Positions 1-8,869 of a stretch of DNA of 51,916 nucleotides are shown piece after piece (within the stretch, counting starts at the first letter, position 1; each line of letters starts with the position of its first letter). The stretch spans positions 1 to 51,916 of the forward strand of contig JAPKMW010000084.1 in assembly GCA_026645575.1 (NCBI GenBank), given 5' to 3'. The stretch comes from Caldilineaceae bacterium (lineage in GTDB: Bacteria; Chloroflexota; Anaerolineae; Caldilineales; Caldilineaceae). Both the position numbers and the translations under genes were made by a program. The notes under the pieces are model-generated. The model saw nothing but the letters and a program-made list of their open reading frames with translations, made no database searches and was not told where the DNA came from.

Positions 1-43
1 CGCAGATCCTCTTCTTTCAACCCGATTAGTTCGATCACGGCTT

Positions 44-73
44 GTCAAATTTGACCTCTGGCTCATTTGACCT
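44..73. promoter_or_regulatory. Palindrome plus direct repeat upstream of first surface-protein gene
   Basis: A perfect 12-bp palindrome, GTCAAATTTGAC, lies at 44-55. A 9-bp direct repeat, ATTTGACCT, occurs at 49-57 and again at 65-73, a 16-bp period. This could be an operator for the gene starting at 118. No matching element is seen in front of the paralogue at 2521. The first 40 bases hold nothing else I can name. Confidence 0.3.
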
Positions 74-117
74 TATTTGGGTATTGGGTTATTAGTCAAT
101 CATGAAAGGGAAAAACG

Positions 118-2337
118 ATGAGACGCGTATGTAACTTTAGCTGGATCTTGGGGGAGTTTTTGCTTTCGCAGGAGTGTCGCCTCTGGCTGCGGCTGGCGTT
201 GAAGCCGCTGGCGGTACTGGCAACGCTGGCGCTTTTCTTATGGCTAGGCGCCTGGTTTGATACGCAGATCGCCAACCATATTGCCCACGCCGAGTCTACC
301 GAGATTCAAACGCTGGCCTGTTGGCCGGGAACAGAGCAGAATGGGGAGCTTTGCTACCCCCTCTGCCAGGAAGGGTTTACCGGCGCCGGCCCCGTCTGCT
401 ACAAAAAGTGTCCCGCCGGCTACACCGACGATGGCGCCCTCTGCCGCAAAGACGCCCATATCTTTGCCAAAGCCAGCTACGGACGGGGTGCGGGTTCATC
501 CCTGATCTGCGCCGCCAACCAGGAAGCGCAAAGCGGGTTGTGTTACCCGAAATGTGCCGCGACGCACTATGGCGTGGGGCCGGTCTGCTGGCAACGCTGC
601 CCGGCCGGCTATGCCGATCATGGGGCAACTTGTTTCAAGCACATCTTTGACTTTTTTGGTAAGAACACCTATGGCCGTGGCGCCGGCGTCCCCGTTAGCG
701 CCTGTCCGGCGGGGCTAGAGCACAACGGCGCCCTCTGTTATCCCCGCTGTGTGGCTGGCTTTGTGGGCAACGGGCCTGTCTGTTTTCAACGCTGCCCGGC
801 CGGTTATAGAGATGACGGCGGGGTCTGTCGCAAGGATGCCATCATCTTTGCCAAAGAAAGCTATGGTCGCGGCGCTGGCGAAGCAATGAACTTTATCCCG
901 GTCGCCGACTCATTTCAGATTAGCACCCCCAAGGACACGCCAGTGACCTTTCAGATGTTGATCACCGATCTCAATGATGATGTGGAGAACGGTGCTGATG
1001 TGACCGTGGTGCAGCCATTTCAACATGGCACGGCGAGCGCGGATAAGCGCTACACGCCTGATCCTGGCTTCGAGGGCACCGATTTCCGGGTGTGGAAATG
1101 GTCCGACGGCAAACACGAATCCAACCTGGCGATTGTCACCATCACTGTCGGCAATGCGTTACCGAACAGTGCGCCGGTAGCGCTAGATCGCACCGTTACC
1201 GTCACCGAAGAGACCCCCATCACGCTTACGGTCACTTGTGACGATGCCGACGGCGATCAACTGATCTATGAGTTGGTGGACAAGCCCCAAGCGGGCAGTT
1301 ATCGCTGGCTGCCGCCCAATACGGTGGTTTACACGCCAACGGTTGATTTTGTCGGCACGGATAGTTTCACCTTTCGCTCGCACGATGGGCAGGCGTTCTC
1401 GAATGTCTCGACCATTACGCTGGTGGTAAATGCGGTCAACGATGCACCAGTCATCGTGACGCAGCCGATCAGCACGACGCGCAATCACAATGCAGGTATT
1501 GTTCTCGCCGCCATCGACGCGGAGAATGACCCAATTACCTACACACTGGTCAGCAGCCCGACGCATGGCGCATTGAGCGGAGAAATCCCCAACCTGCTCT
1601 ACACACCGGAAGAGAACTTTGTCGGCGAGGATAGCTTCCAGTTCCGCGCCAGCGACGACCAGGGGGCCGCCAGCGTGGCAACGATCCACCTGACGGTGCT
1701 GCCCACCAACACCGCTCCCATCGCCGCCAGCCTGCTCTTGACCACCGAGCAGGATACGACGCTGGCTGTCACACTCAATGCCAGCGATGCCGATGCGGAT
1801 GAGTTGACCTACACCCTCGTCACCAGCCCCACCCACGGGACGCTCAGTGGCGCCGGGCCGGACTGGCTCTACCAACCAGTGGCCGGCTTTACCGGCAGCG
1901 ATAGCTTTACCTACCGCAGCAACGACGGTCAGGCCGATTCGCCAGCGGCCACGGTGACGATCGGGGTCACGCCGACGCCGGCAGAGGCGATTGTAGCGGG
2001 TCTCGTCTACGAAGATCACAACGGCAATGGCAAACCCGATGGCAATGATGCCGGCGTAAGCGGATTGCTCATTACCCTGACACCGGTCAACGCAACGCTG
2101 GGCAGCGCCGGCACAGCAGCAGAAATGACCGCCTTCACCGATGCCTTTGGCATCTGGCAGATCAACGGCGTCCCCCTTGGCAACTACACCGTCAGAATCG
2201 CCGCCAGCGGTGGCCTGAGTCTGGAACAGCCAGTCGAAACCGCGCTGACCGTAGCGCAACGCGGGGCGCAGACGCTGCCACCGGCGGTGGTCAAAGTTAC
2301 GGGGCGTCCGCTCTTCTTGCCGCTGGTGGTGCGGTGA
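118..2337 (+). CDS. Secreted Cys-rich / cadherin-like repeat protein with SdrD B-like domain (paralogue 1)
   Basis: A 739-residue exported protein, probably on the cell surface. A hydrophobic segment at about residues 27-45 is followed by AHAES and looks like a signal or anchor segment. Next come three Cys-rich modules (about 68-126, 131-190, 196-254), each with the pattern GxLCYPxC, GPVC, CPAGYxDxG and a closing SYGRGAG or TYGRGAG. Residues about 255-620 hold Ig/cadherin-like repeats with the recurring YTP, F-G-x-D-S-F and F-R-S-x-D-G signatures. Residues about 621-720 resemble an SdrD B-like domain (DHNGNGKPD, then a Gly-rich beta fold). The protein ends in RPLFLPLVVR. The start is preceded by AAAGGG. 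It is a tandem duplicate of the gene at 2521. Adhesion or a surface-layer role is inferred; the Cys-rich module has no function I can name. Confidence 0.8.
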   Translation: MRRVCNFSWILGEFLLSQECRLWLRLALKPLAVLATLALFLWLGAWFDTQIANHIAHAESTEIQTLACWPGTEQNGELCYPLCQEGFTGAGPVCYKKCPAGYTDDGALCRKDAHIFAKASYGRGAGSSLICAANQEAQSGLCYPKCAATHYGVGPVCWQRCPAGYADHGATCFKHIFDFFGKNTYGRGAGVPVSACPAGLEHNGALCYPRCVAGFVGNGPVCFQRCPAGYRDDGGVCRKDAIIFAKESYGRGAGEAMNFIPVADSFQISTPKDTPVTFQMLITDLNDDVENGADVTVVQPFQHGTASADKRYTPDPGFEGTDFRVWKWSDGKHESNLAIVTITVGNALPNSAPVALDRTVTVTEETPITLTVTCDDADGDQLIYELVDKPQAGSYRWLPPNTVVYTPTVDFVGTDSFTFRSHDGQAFSNVSTITLVVNAVNDAPVIVTQPISTTRNHNAGIVLAAIDAENDPITYTLVSSPTHGALSGEIPNLLYTPEENFVGEDSFQFRASDDQGAASVATIHLTVLPTNTAPIAASLLLTTEQDTTLAVTLNASDADADELTYTLVTSPTHGTLSGAGPDWLYQPVAGFTGSDSFTYRSNDGQADSPAATVTIGVTPTPAEAIVAGLVYEDHNGNGKPDGNDAGVSGLLITLTPVNATLGSAGTAAEMTAFTDAFGIWQINGVPLGNYTVRIAASGGLSLEQPVETALTVAQRGAQTLPPAVVKVTGRPLFLPLVVR

Positions 2338-2344
2338 GTAGCTG

Positions 2345-2407
2345 ATTCGTGATTGGGTGCTTTCGACAAGCTCAAGCACCCAATCACCCAAGCACCCAAT
2401 CACGAAT
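2345..2407. repeat. Intergenic inverted repeat, 18-bp perfect arms
   Basis: Left arm ATTCGTGATTGGGTGCTT (2345-2362) is exactly complementary to 2390-2407. A second partial copy of the right arm lies at 2374-2386. The loop holds TTCGACAAGCTCA, which recurs at 48274-48286 between another pair of arms. There is no T-run, so a simple intrinsic terminator is unlikely. Confidence 0.8.
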
Positions 2408-2520
2408 GGCGAAAAACGGTTGCAAAGCGCTGCGGAAACGCTCTGTGCATTACCCTATCGGTAGTCAAGTTAATTCGTTACCCATTGTAAGTTACCCATT
2501 GTCAAGTAAAGAGGAGAGCT

Positions 2521-4716
2521 ATGAAACAGTTATTAGCAACTTTTCGGACGGTAAGCGAGTTTCTCGCTTCGCAGGAGTGTCGTATCTGGCTACGGCTGAC
2601 GGTGAAGCCGCTGGCCGTGCTGGCGACGCTGGCGCTCTTTTTATGGCTGGGCGCCTGGTTTGATACCCAGATCGCCAACCACATTGCCCACGCCGCGCCA
2701 GTCGCGCTGCCCGACCCGATCTGTCCGGTGGGGATGGAACAGAATGGCCTGCTTTGTTACCCCCCTTGTGAGCAAGGGTTTGCCGGCGCCGGCCCCGTCT
2801 GCTTCCAAAAGTGCCCCACCGGCTACACCGACGATGGCGCCCTCTGCCGCAAAGATGCCCATATCTTTGCCAAAGCAAGCTACGGGCGGGGCGGGGGATC
2901 ATCCATGATCTGCGCCCCGAATCAGGAAGGGCAAGGTGGGTTGTGCTACCCCAAATGTATCTCCACCCACTATGGCGTGGGGCCGGTCTGCTGGCAACGC
3001 TGCCCAGCGGGTTACGCCGATCATGGGGCGACTTGTTTCAAGCACATCTTTGACTTCTTTGGCAAGAACACCTATGGCCGTGGCGCCGGCGTCCCCGTGA
3101 GTGCTTGCCCAGCAGGGATGGAGCGCAACGGCGCTCTCTGCTATCCCAAGTGCCGGGTCGGTTTCTCTGGTGCGGGTCCCGTCTGCTTCCAAATCTGCCC
3201 CGCCGGCTACAAGGATGACGGCGCCCTCTGCCGCAAGGATGCCATCATCTTTGCCAAAGCGAGCTATGGGCGCGGCGCCGGGACTGTCCTCAATTCCCCG
3301 CCGGTAGCCGAGGATGGCACCTTCCGCACGGAGAAGAACACAGAGGTGGCGATTACCTTCACACATACTGACTTTGATGACGACACAGAGAAGGATGTCA
3401 TTTTTGTCCAGGAACCAACGCATGGTCAGCGCGAACCTGGACGCTATATCCCCGACGCTGATTTTGAGGGGGAGGATCGCATCCTCTGGAAGACCAATGA
3501 CGGCAAAAATGACTCGAACATCGGCGTGATCACCATTCTGGTGGGCAATGTCGGTTCCAATGTGGCGCCGGTGGCGCTGGATCGCACCGTCGCCGTGACC
3601 GAGGCGACGCCAATCAGCATTGATGTTCTCTGCACCGATGGCGATAACGATGAGTTGTTCTATCAACTGCTGGAAAAGCCGCGCCATGGCGAATATGAGT
3701 GGCTGCCGCCCAACACAGTGGTCTACACCCCCACGGTCGGTTTTGTCGGCACGGATAGCTTCACCTTCCGCTCGCATGATGGACAGGACTTTTCCAACGT
3801 CTCGACCATCACGCTGGTGGTCAATGCGGTCAACGATGCACCAGTCATCGTGACGCAGCCGATCAGCACGACACGCAATCACAATGTCGCGATTGTTCTC
3901 GCCGCCATCGACGCCGAAAGTGACCCCATCACCTACACGCTGGTCAGCAGTCCGACGCATGGTGCTTTGAGTGGCGCGATTCCCAACTTGCTCTACACAC
4001 CGGATGCCAACTTTATTGGTGAAGACAGCTTTGGGTTCCGCGCCAGTGACGCCAAAGGCGCCGCTACCGTGGCAACCGTCAGCATCACCGTGCTGCCGAC
4101 CAATACCGCCCCTGTGGCCGAGAACTTGACGCTCAGCACTACCCAGGAGAGCGCCGTCACCGTCAACTTGACCGCCAGCGACGCCGATGGCGATGGGTTG
4201 ACCTATCGCATCGTCAGCACCCCCACCCACGGCACATTGACCGGCGCGGGCACCGATTGGGTCTACACCCCCAACGCCAACTTCACCGGCGTGGAAAGCT
4301 TCACCTTCACGGCCAACGACGGCCAGGTTGATGCCGCGGTTGCCACTGTCACCATCACCGTGAATGCCGGGCCAAACGAAGCCACCGTCGCCGGCTTGGT
4401 CTTTGATGACCACAACGGCAACGGCCAACCCGACGCCGAGGAAACAGGCGTGGCTGGGTTATTGATTACGCTAACACCGGTCAACGGTCGAGCGGGCCAT
4501 ACCTTCAGCACCACGACTGAGGCTGGCGGCGGCTGGCACATCAATAGCGCACCATTTGGTCAATATACCCTACGGATTGTCGGCGCCAACGGCATCCAGC
4601 TAGCAACACCTGTCGAACAGTCGATCACCTTGGGTCAGCGTGGGGTGCAACAACAGCAACCTGTCGCGGTTCAAGTCACTGGTCGGGCGCTCTTCTTGCC
4701 GCTGGTCGTGCGCTAA
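2521..4716 (+). CDS. Secreted Cys-rich / cadherin-like repeat protein with SdrD B-like domain (paralogue 2)
   Basis: A 731-residue protein with the same architecture as the gene at 118. It has an N-terminal hydrophobic segment, three Cys-rich modules each ending in YGRGAG or YGRGGG, four or so cadherin/Ig-like repeats, an SdrD B-like domain with DHNGNGQPD, and the C-terminus RALFLPLVVR. The start is preceded by AGAGGAGAGCT, a good ribosome binding site. Identity to paralogue 1 is uneven. The Cys-rich part and the middle cadherin repeats are nearly identical at DNA level (1400-1490 against 3815-3890), while the first Ig-like repeat is quite diverged. This suggests tandem duplication with later local gene conversion. 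Role inferred as surface adhesion or structure. Confidence 0.8.
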   Translation: MKQLLATFRTVSEFLASQECRIWLRLTVKPLAVLATLALFLWLGAWFDTQIANHIAHAAPVALPDPICPVGMEQNGLLCYPPCEQGFAGAGPVCFQKCPTGYTDDGALCRKDAHIFAKASYGRGGGSSMICAPNQEGQGGLCYPKCISTHYGVGPVCWQRCPAGYADHGATCFKHIFDFFGKNTYGRGAGVPVSACPAGMERNGALCYPKCRVGFSGAGPVCFQICPAGYKDDGALCRKDAIIFAKASYGRGAGTVLNSPPVAEDGTFRTEKNTEVAITFTHTDFDDDTEKDVIFVQEPTHGQREPGRYIPDADFEGEDRILWKTNDGKNDSNIGVITILVGNVGSNVAPVALDRTVAVTEATPISIDVLCTDGDNDELFYQLLEKPRHGEYEWLPPNTVVYTPTVGFVGTDSFTFRSHDGQDFSNVSTITLVVNAVNDAPVIVTQPISTTRNHNVAIVLAAIDAESDPITYTLVSSPTHGALSGAIPNLLYTPDANFIGEDSFGFRASDAKGAATVATVSITVLPTNTAPVAENLTLSTTQESAVTVNLTASDADGDGLTYRIVSTPTHGTLTGAGTDWVYTPNANFTGVESFTFTANDGQVDAAVATVTITVNAGPNEATVAGLVFDDHNGNGQPDAEETGVAGLLITLTPVNGRAGHTFSTTTEAGGGWHINSAPFGQYTLRIVGANGIQLATPVEQSITLGQRGVQQQQPVAVQVTGRALFLPLVVR

Positions 4717-4718
4717 GG

Positions 4719-4765
4719 TTAGGCCAGAGACCAGGGGACTACCAACCCCCTGGTCTCTGGCCTAA
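4719..4765. terminator. Bidirectional terminator-like hairpin between convergent genes
   Basis: TTAGGCCAGAGACCAGGGG (4719-4737) pairs perfectly with 4747-4765 around a 9-base loop. It lies between the ends of the + gene (4716) and the - gene (4823), so it may stop transcription from both sides. No U-tract follows, so the terminator role is inferred from position and stem strength. Confidence 0.55.
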
Positions 4766-4822
4766 TCTTAGCCGGTAACTATGGGCTAAAATGGTGAGGC
4801 TGCTTTAGCCTGGTTAGGTTGT

Positions 4823-5707
4823 TCACAGTTCTTTTCGAAACACCTGCCAATTTTGGCGGACAATTTGCTCCAGCGCCGCCGGATAGGCAAATTGATATTT
4901 AGCCGCCAGCGCTCGTCCCACTCGCGCCGCTTCTTGATGGAGTTGTTCTTGCACCTGCCACAATTCTAGCCGATTCGTGGCCGATGCACCCATTAACTGC
5001 CCCAATTCATCACCCAATGCTGCGCTCAACACAGTAGCTGCTGTTTTAAGACCGTGAATGGTAGTGCGGGTTAAGTCACCACAATCGGTGCCGGTCAATT
5101 CGATAAAGAGCAGCCGCGCCACCCAGTGGCGGAAGAGGTGTAGCCCCGTGTATGTAGTAAAATCCTGGTTACGATAGAGTACTTTGCGCCCCTTATCGAT
5201 ATTGATCCAAAAAGTTGTCAACAAGGTCAGCAGAAGCGTTGGGTCAACGGGCTGGGGGGCGGCAAGCAGCGCTGGGTCAGCGGCAAGATCAGGCGTGGCG
5301 GCCAACAAAGCGGCGCGATAATCATCATCACGACAGGCGAGAAGGAAGCGATTGGCTTTGCCCAGTTCCCGGTTCCGCGGCTGAATATGCAGATCATAAA
5401 TACCGCCAGCGGTCAGATAGACATGATAGACAAAGAAGTCCGCAGCAAAGTTGGAGACGAAATGGGCGGCGTATTGGTCGCCAAAGAGCGGTTCAACCGC
5501 CAAGCTACGCCAATCGTCCAGCGTTTCCGGCGTCACGCCGACATAGAGATCCACATCGCTATAGAGATCCGCATTCCCCCGCCCCAAGCTGCCCTCCAGC
5601 CACAAGCCCAATACATCTGGCCGTTGCCAAAGTATAGGCGCCAGCGTGGTTAAAAATGCGACTTGGGGCAAGGCTGGTAAGCCGGTAAAGGTAATGGCAT
5701 CACTCAT
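4823..5707 (-). CDS. Nucleotidyltransferase-fold protein
   Basis: A 294-residue protein with the polymerase-beta nucleotidyltransferase signature at about residues 38-58: GSLGRGNADLYSDVDLYVG, i.e. a GS motif followed by DxD metal ligands. A third acidic position is likely in IYDLHIQ near residue 129. The rest is helical, as in aminoglycoside or lincosamide adenylyltransferase-like proteins. The substrate cannot be read from sequence; antibiotic modification or a housekeeping NTP-transfer role are both possible. The start has an excellent ribosome binding site (AAGGAGGAG) and a plausible promoter upstream. It stands alone, divergent from the MFS gene at 5949. Confidence 0.75.
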   Translation of the reverse strand: MSDAITFTGLPALPQVAFLTTLAPILWQRPDVLGLWLEGSLGRGNADLYSDVDLYVGVTPETLDDWRSLAVEPLFGDQYAAHFVSNFAADFFVYHVYLTAGGIYDLHIQPRNRELGKANRFLLACRDDDYRAALLAATPDLAADPALLAAPQPVDPTLLLTLLTTFWINIDKGRKVLYRNQDFTTYTGLHLFRHWVARLLFIELTGTDCGDLTRTTIHGLKTAATVLSAALGDELGQLMGASATNRLELWQVQEQLHQEAARVGRALAAKYQFAYPAALEQIVRQNWQVFRKEL

Positions 5708-5739
5708 CGTCTCCTCCTTGAGTATACGGTGTGACTACG

Positions 5740-5769
5740 GTTATACGAATGACAGTTGTACCAATGCAA
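5740..5769 (-). promoter_or_regulatory. Candidate sigma-70 promoter for the nucleotidyltransferase
   Basis: On the minus strand TTGCAT (5764-5769) and TATAAC (5740-5745) are separated by 18 bp and lie about 35 bases before the start codon at 5707. Inferred from consensus only. Confidence 0.4.
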
Positions 5770-5885
5770 GAACGTGTGGTGACAATATTGTACTATATTT
5801 CACAAGACACAACAAAACAGCCAAGAATGATGGTTGCGCAACCAACACCACGACGCTAATGAGCGCCCGGCCGACTTTTCTCGCT

Positions 5886-5928
5886 TTGTCGAGGCTACGG
5901 GAATGTGATATAGTTTCCAAAGTTGGAA
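5886..5928 (+). promoter_or_regulatory. Promoter with extended -10 and overlapping palindromic operator
   Basis: TTGTCG (5886-5891), a 17-bp spacer and TATAGT (5909-5914), with TG one base upstream of the -10 box (extended -10). Immediately downstream and across the expected start of transcription lies the palindrome TTCCAA-AG-TTGGAA (5915-5928). A repressor bound there would block initiation. It drives the MFS gene at 5949. Confidence 0.55.
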
Positions 5929-5948
5929 TTGTTCTGTAACGAAGGTAG

Positions 5949-7181
5949 ATGAGGAAACAGATGCGATCATTGCTAAGAAATGTCACGTTGTGGAGTTTGA
6001 CGCTAGGCCATTTTAGCGTGGACATGCTGGCCGGAGCGATGCCGATTGCGGTGGGGTTGTATTTGAAAGATGCGCTGGGGTTGAATCTGATCCAGATCGG
6101 GCTGCTGCTGGGCGCCTACCAGATGACTTCATCATTGACCCAGCCGATCTTTGGCTATTTGAGTGACCGTTACGGCGGGCGTTGGTTTGCCGTGGGTGGG
6201 TTGATCTGGCTGGCAGTCTTGCAAGGGTTGGTGGGCTTTATGCCGACCTTTGAGAGTGCGGTGGTGATTTCAACACTGGCCGGTTTGGGGTCGGCGGCCT
6301 TTCATCCCCAAGGCGCTTCAGGGGCCAACATTGCGGCGGGCGAACAGAAATCAGCCGGCATTGCCATGTTTATGCTGGGCGGCAATGGCGGCTTTGCCGT
6401 TGGCCCGATCCTGGCGGCGGTAGTCTTAGGCTGGATGGGCGTGCGCGGCACAGCCGTACTGGGCTTGATCGGTCTCTTAATTGCGCCTTTCCTCTACTTC
6501 CTGACCGGTCGCGCCCAGAAACAAGGGGACGTGAAAAAACAGGCCAGTTGGAAGATCGAGCTGAACCCCATGTTTACGACAACGGCGGTAGTGGCGCTGA
6601 TCCTGGTGATGTCGCTACGGGCGATGTCGCAACAGTCGTTCTCTTCGTTTACACCCCAGTTTTTTGTCGATATTGCCGGCTTTAGCAAAGCACAGGCCAG
6701 CGGCCTCTCCTCGCTGATGCTCTTTGTGCTGGCCTTTGGCACGCTGGTCGGCGGGGTGATGGCCGATCGCATTGGCGGCGCCAAGGTGATGGCCGTCTCC
6801 ATGCTGGTCTCGGCGCCGTTGATGGCCGCTATGTTCCTGCTGGGTGATTGGCGCGCCTTCTGGATCGCGCCCTTCTTGGGCTTTGCCTCCGGTGCAGCTT
6901 GGCCTCCCATGTTGGTGATGGCGCAGAGCCTCTTTCCGAAAAATGCCGGTGTCGGCTCCGGCGTGGCGTTGGGTTTTGTCTTTGCCATGGGCGGCATTGG
7001 CTTGCAGATCACCGGCTGGCTGGCGGAACCGCAACACCTGGGATTGCTCACATCGATGCTGCTCCTAAGTGTGGTGCCGTTGATCACAGCCGTGCTGGTG
7101 ATGTGGTTGCCGAATATTCAGGCGAAGCGCGCGGCGGTGGCTGCACCACCAGCGCCGATTGGGGCCGCGGTGAAGGGGTAG
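5949..7181 (+). CDS. MFS transporter, fosmidomycin-resistance (Fsr)-like
   Basis: A 410-residue, 12-helix major facilitator. The first helix carries HFSVDMLAGAMP, typical of the Fsr/YfnA-like drug exporter branch. The loop 2-3 signature is GYLSDRYGGRW (about residues 70-80), and a cognate ADRIGG motif in the second half shows the usual internal duplication. It acts in the inner membrane, probably as a proton-coupled exporter of a small drug-like compound. The start follows GAAGGTAG. The extended -10 promoter with a palindrome over the start site suggests control by a repressor, as is common for exporters. Substrate unknown. Confidence 0.8.
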   Translation: MRKQMRSLLRNVTLWSLTLGHFSVDMLAGAMPIAVGLYLKDALGLNLIQIGLLLGAYQMTSSLTQPIFGYLSDRYGGRWFAVGGLIWLAVLQGLVGFMPTFESAVVISTLAGLGSAAFHPQGASGANIAAGEQKSAGIAMFMLGGNGGFAVGPILAAVVLGWMGVRGTAVLGLIGLLIAPFLYFLTGRAQKQGDVKKQASWKIELNPMFTTTAVVALILVMSLRAMSQQSFSSFTPQFFVDIAGFSKAQASGLSSLMLFVLAFGTLVGGVMADRIGGAKVMAVSMLVSAPLMAAMFLLGDWRAFWIAPFLGFASGAAWPPMLVMAQSLFPKNAGVGSGVALGFVFAMGGIGLQITGWLAEPQHLGLLTSMLLLSVVPLITAVLVMWLPNIQAKRAAVAAPPAPIGAAVKG

Positions 7182-7186
7182 ACAGT

Positions 7187-7262
7187 ACCTTCCGGGAAGA
7201 GGTCGGCGGCTGTAGGGTTGAGCGAACAGTAGGGCTTCCCCGCCGACCTCTTCCCGGAAGGT
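7187..7262. repeat. Intergenic inverted repeat, 23-bp perfect arms (CTTCCGGGAAG family)
   Basis: The arm at 7187-7209 is exactly complementary to 7240-7262 around a 30-base loop. It contains the near-palindromic core CTTCCGGGAAG that recurs in the repeat at 10259-10315. It may end transcription of the MFS gene, whose stop is 6 bases before it. Confidence 0.8.
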
Positions 7263-7308
7263 GGTTGAGTAAACGCTGATCCAACAATCAACAAAGGGCA
7301 ACACGACC

Positions 7309-8850
7309 ATGATCGAATACAATACACTGAAACTAGCGGTCGAAGGGTATCCTAGCCAACTGAGTTATCAACCGGGTGACGAGGTGGCGTTTCACTGCTC
7401 GTCACGCACAGCAACCTTTTCGGTCGAAATTGCCCGCATTGGCGCGGAACGGGTTGTCGTTTGGCAGCGCAACGCCATTCCAGGGACGGAACAACCGACG
7501 CCGCCGAATGCTTACGCGACCGGTTGCAACTGGGCAGTTACTTTTACCTTTGTGATTCCCGAAGAATGGCGCTCTGGTTTTTATGAGGTGGCGTTGCGGG
7601 GCGATGGCGTTCAGGGGCCGGAAGCAGTGAGCCACGCCTTTTTTGTGGTGCGGGCGCTGCACCCCGGTCGCGACACGAAGACGCTGCTTGTCCTTAGCAC
7701 CAACACCTATAACGCCTATAACAAGTGGGGCGGCGAGTGTCTTTATACAGGCGTCCCTAAGGTCTCTTTTGCCCGCCCCATTGAACGTGGCTATGTGGTC
7801 AAGCCGATTGACCCCGATGGCTTTGACGGTCGCAACGCCAATGTGACGCCGGAACCGGACCCTGATCACAATCGGCTGCAAAAATACCTGAGCGACCATA
7901 AGATCGCTCTCTGGAGCGCCTCCGGCGGCTGGCACAACTGGGAGCGCCGTTTTGTGCATTGGGCCGAGAGCAACGATTTCCACTTTGACTACGCCATCAA
8001 CAGCGACCTGGAATTTCGCCCCCAATTGCTTGACCACTACCGGCTCATGGTCAGCGTCGGCCATGACGAATATTGGTCGTGGGGTATGCGCGACGCCCTA
8101 GACGCCTTTGTCAACAGGGGCGGCAATGTCGCCTTTTTCTCCGGCAATGCCGTCTACTGGCAGGTGCGCTATGAAGACGACGGACGGACCATGGTCTGTT
8201 ACAAATATGTGGCGCGCGACAAAGACCCAGTGATGGGAACAGAGCAACAGCCATTGCTTTCCGGCATTTGGTCGGACCCGCTGGTGGGGCGCCCGGAAAA
8301 TCTGACAACCGGGTTGAGCTTCTGTCGCGGCGGCTATATTCGCTTTGGCGGCGCTCTGCCACGTGCATCGGGCGCTTACACGGTGCAACGGCCCAATCAC
8401 TGGGTCTTTGCCGGCACGGGTTTGCGCTATGGCGATGTGTTGGGGCTGGGTTCCTACATCGCGGCCTATGAGGTGGACGGCTGTGATCTGGTGTTGGAAA
8501 ATGGACTACCGGTTCCCACCGGTCGCGACGGCACGCCCAAGGATTTCACCATTCTCGCCACGGCGCCGGCGCATCTGGTTTCGATCACGCCCGGCAATAA
8601 TGAGAGTATTGTGCCCCTGAGCTATGACCCCGACGGCCTAGGCGATCTGGAATATACGGCAACGATTCTCTTTGGGGATGACTCGCCGGCCAACAAGGCG
8701 CAAGTGGCACACGGCAACGCGGTGATGGGCATCTTCCAACGGGGCGGTACGGTCTTCAACGCCGGGACAGCCGATTGGGCCTACGGGTTGGACCGCGACC
8801 CGCTGGTGCAGCAGATTACCAGCAATGTATTGAAGAGGTTAGCGCAATAA
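7309..8850 (+). CDS. N,N-dimethylformamidase large-subunit-like protein
   Basis: A 513-residue protein matching the C-terminal domain of N,N-dimethylformamidase beta/large subunits, iron-dependent amidohydrolases. Recognisable segments are an N-terminal beta-sandwich (to about residue 115), then LSTNTYNAYNKWGG, then a glutamine-amidotransferase-like fold with VSVGHDEYWSW, GNVAFFSGN and VYWQVR. Tyr and Glu residues in these motifs are the likely iron ligands by family analogy. The protein is shorter than characterised large subunits and no small-subunit gene lies beside it, so the true substrate may be another amide. The C-terminus (GTADWAYGL) is also family-like. It has a spaced ribosome binding site, AAAGGGC. 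Confidence 0.7.
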   Translation: MIEYNTLKLAVEGYPSQLSYQPGDEVAFHCSSRTATFSVEIARIGAERVVVWQRNAIPGTEQPTPPNAYATGCNWAVTFTFVIPEEWRSGFYEVALRGDGVQGPEAVSHAFFVVRALHPGRDTKTLLVLSTNTYNAYNKWGGECLYTGVPKVSFARPIERGYVVKPIDPDGFDGRNANVTPEPDPDHNRLQKYLSDHKIALWSASGGWHNWERRFVHWAESNDFHFDYAINSDLEFRPQLLDHYRLMVSVGHDEYWSWGMRDALDAFVNRGGNVAFFSGNAVYWQVRYEDDGRTMVCYKYVARDKDPVMGTEQQPLLSGIWSDPLVGRPENLTTGLSFCRGGYIRFGGALPRASGAYTVQRPNHWVFAGTGLRYGDVLGLGSYIAAYEVDGCDLVLENGLPVPTGRDGTPKDFTILATAPAHLVSITPGNNESIVPLSYDPDGLGDLEYTATILFGDDSPANKAQVAHGNAVMGIFQRGGTVFNAGTADWAYGLDRDPLVQQITSNVLKRLAQ

Positions 8851-8869
8851 TCATTCACCAATAACTTTA

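Noticed and set aside
1..40. Possible start of a minus-strand gene (VIELIGLKEEDLR) leaving the window
   Set aside because: Only about 12 codons are visible, with no ribosome binding site; not enough to support a gene.
1183..2403. Long open frame of 406 codons antisense to surface protein 1 (and 2899-4428 antisense to paralogue 2)
   Set aside because: Low-complexity, charged, Gly/Val/Ala-rich translations that mirror repeat-rich GC sequence on the other strand; no family features.
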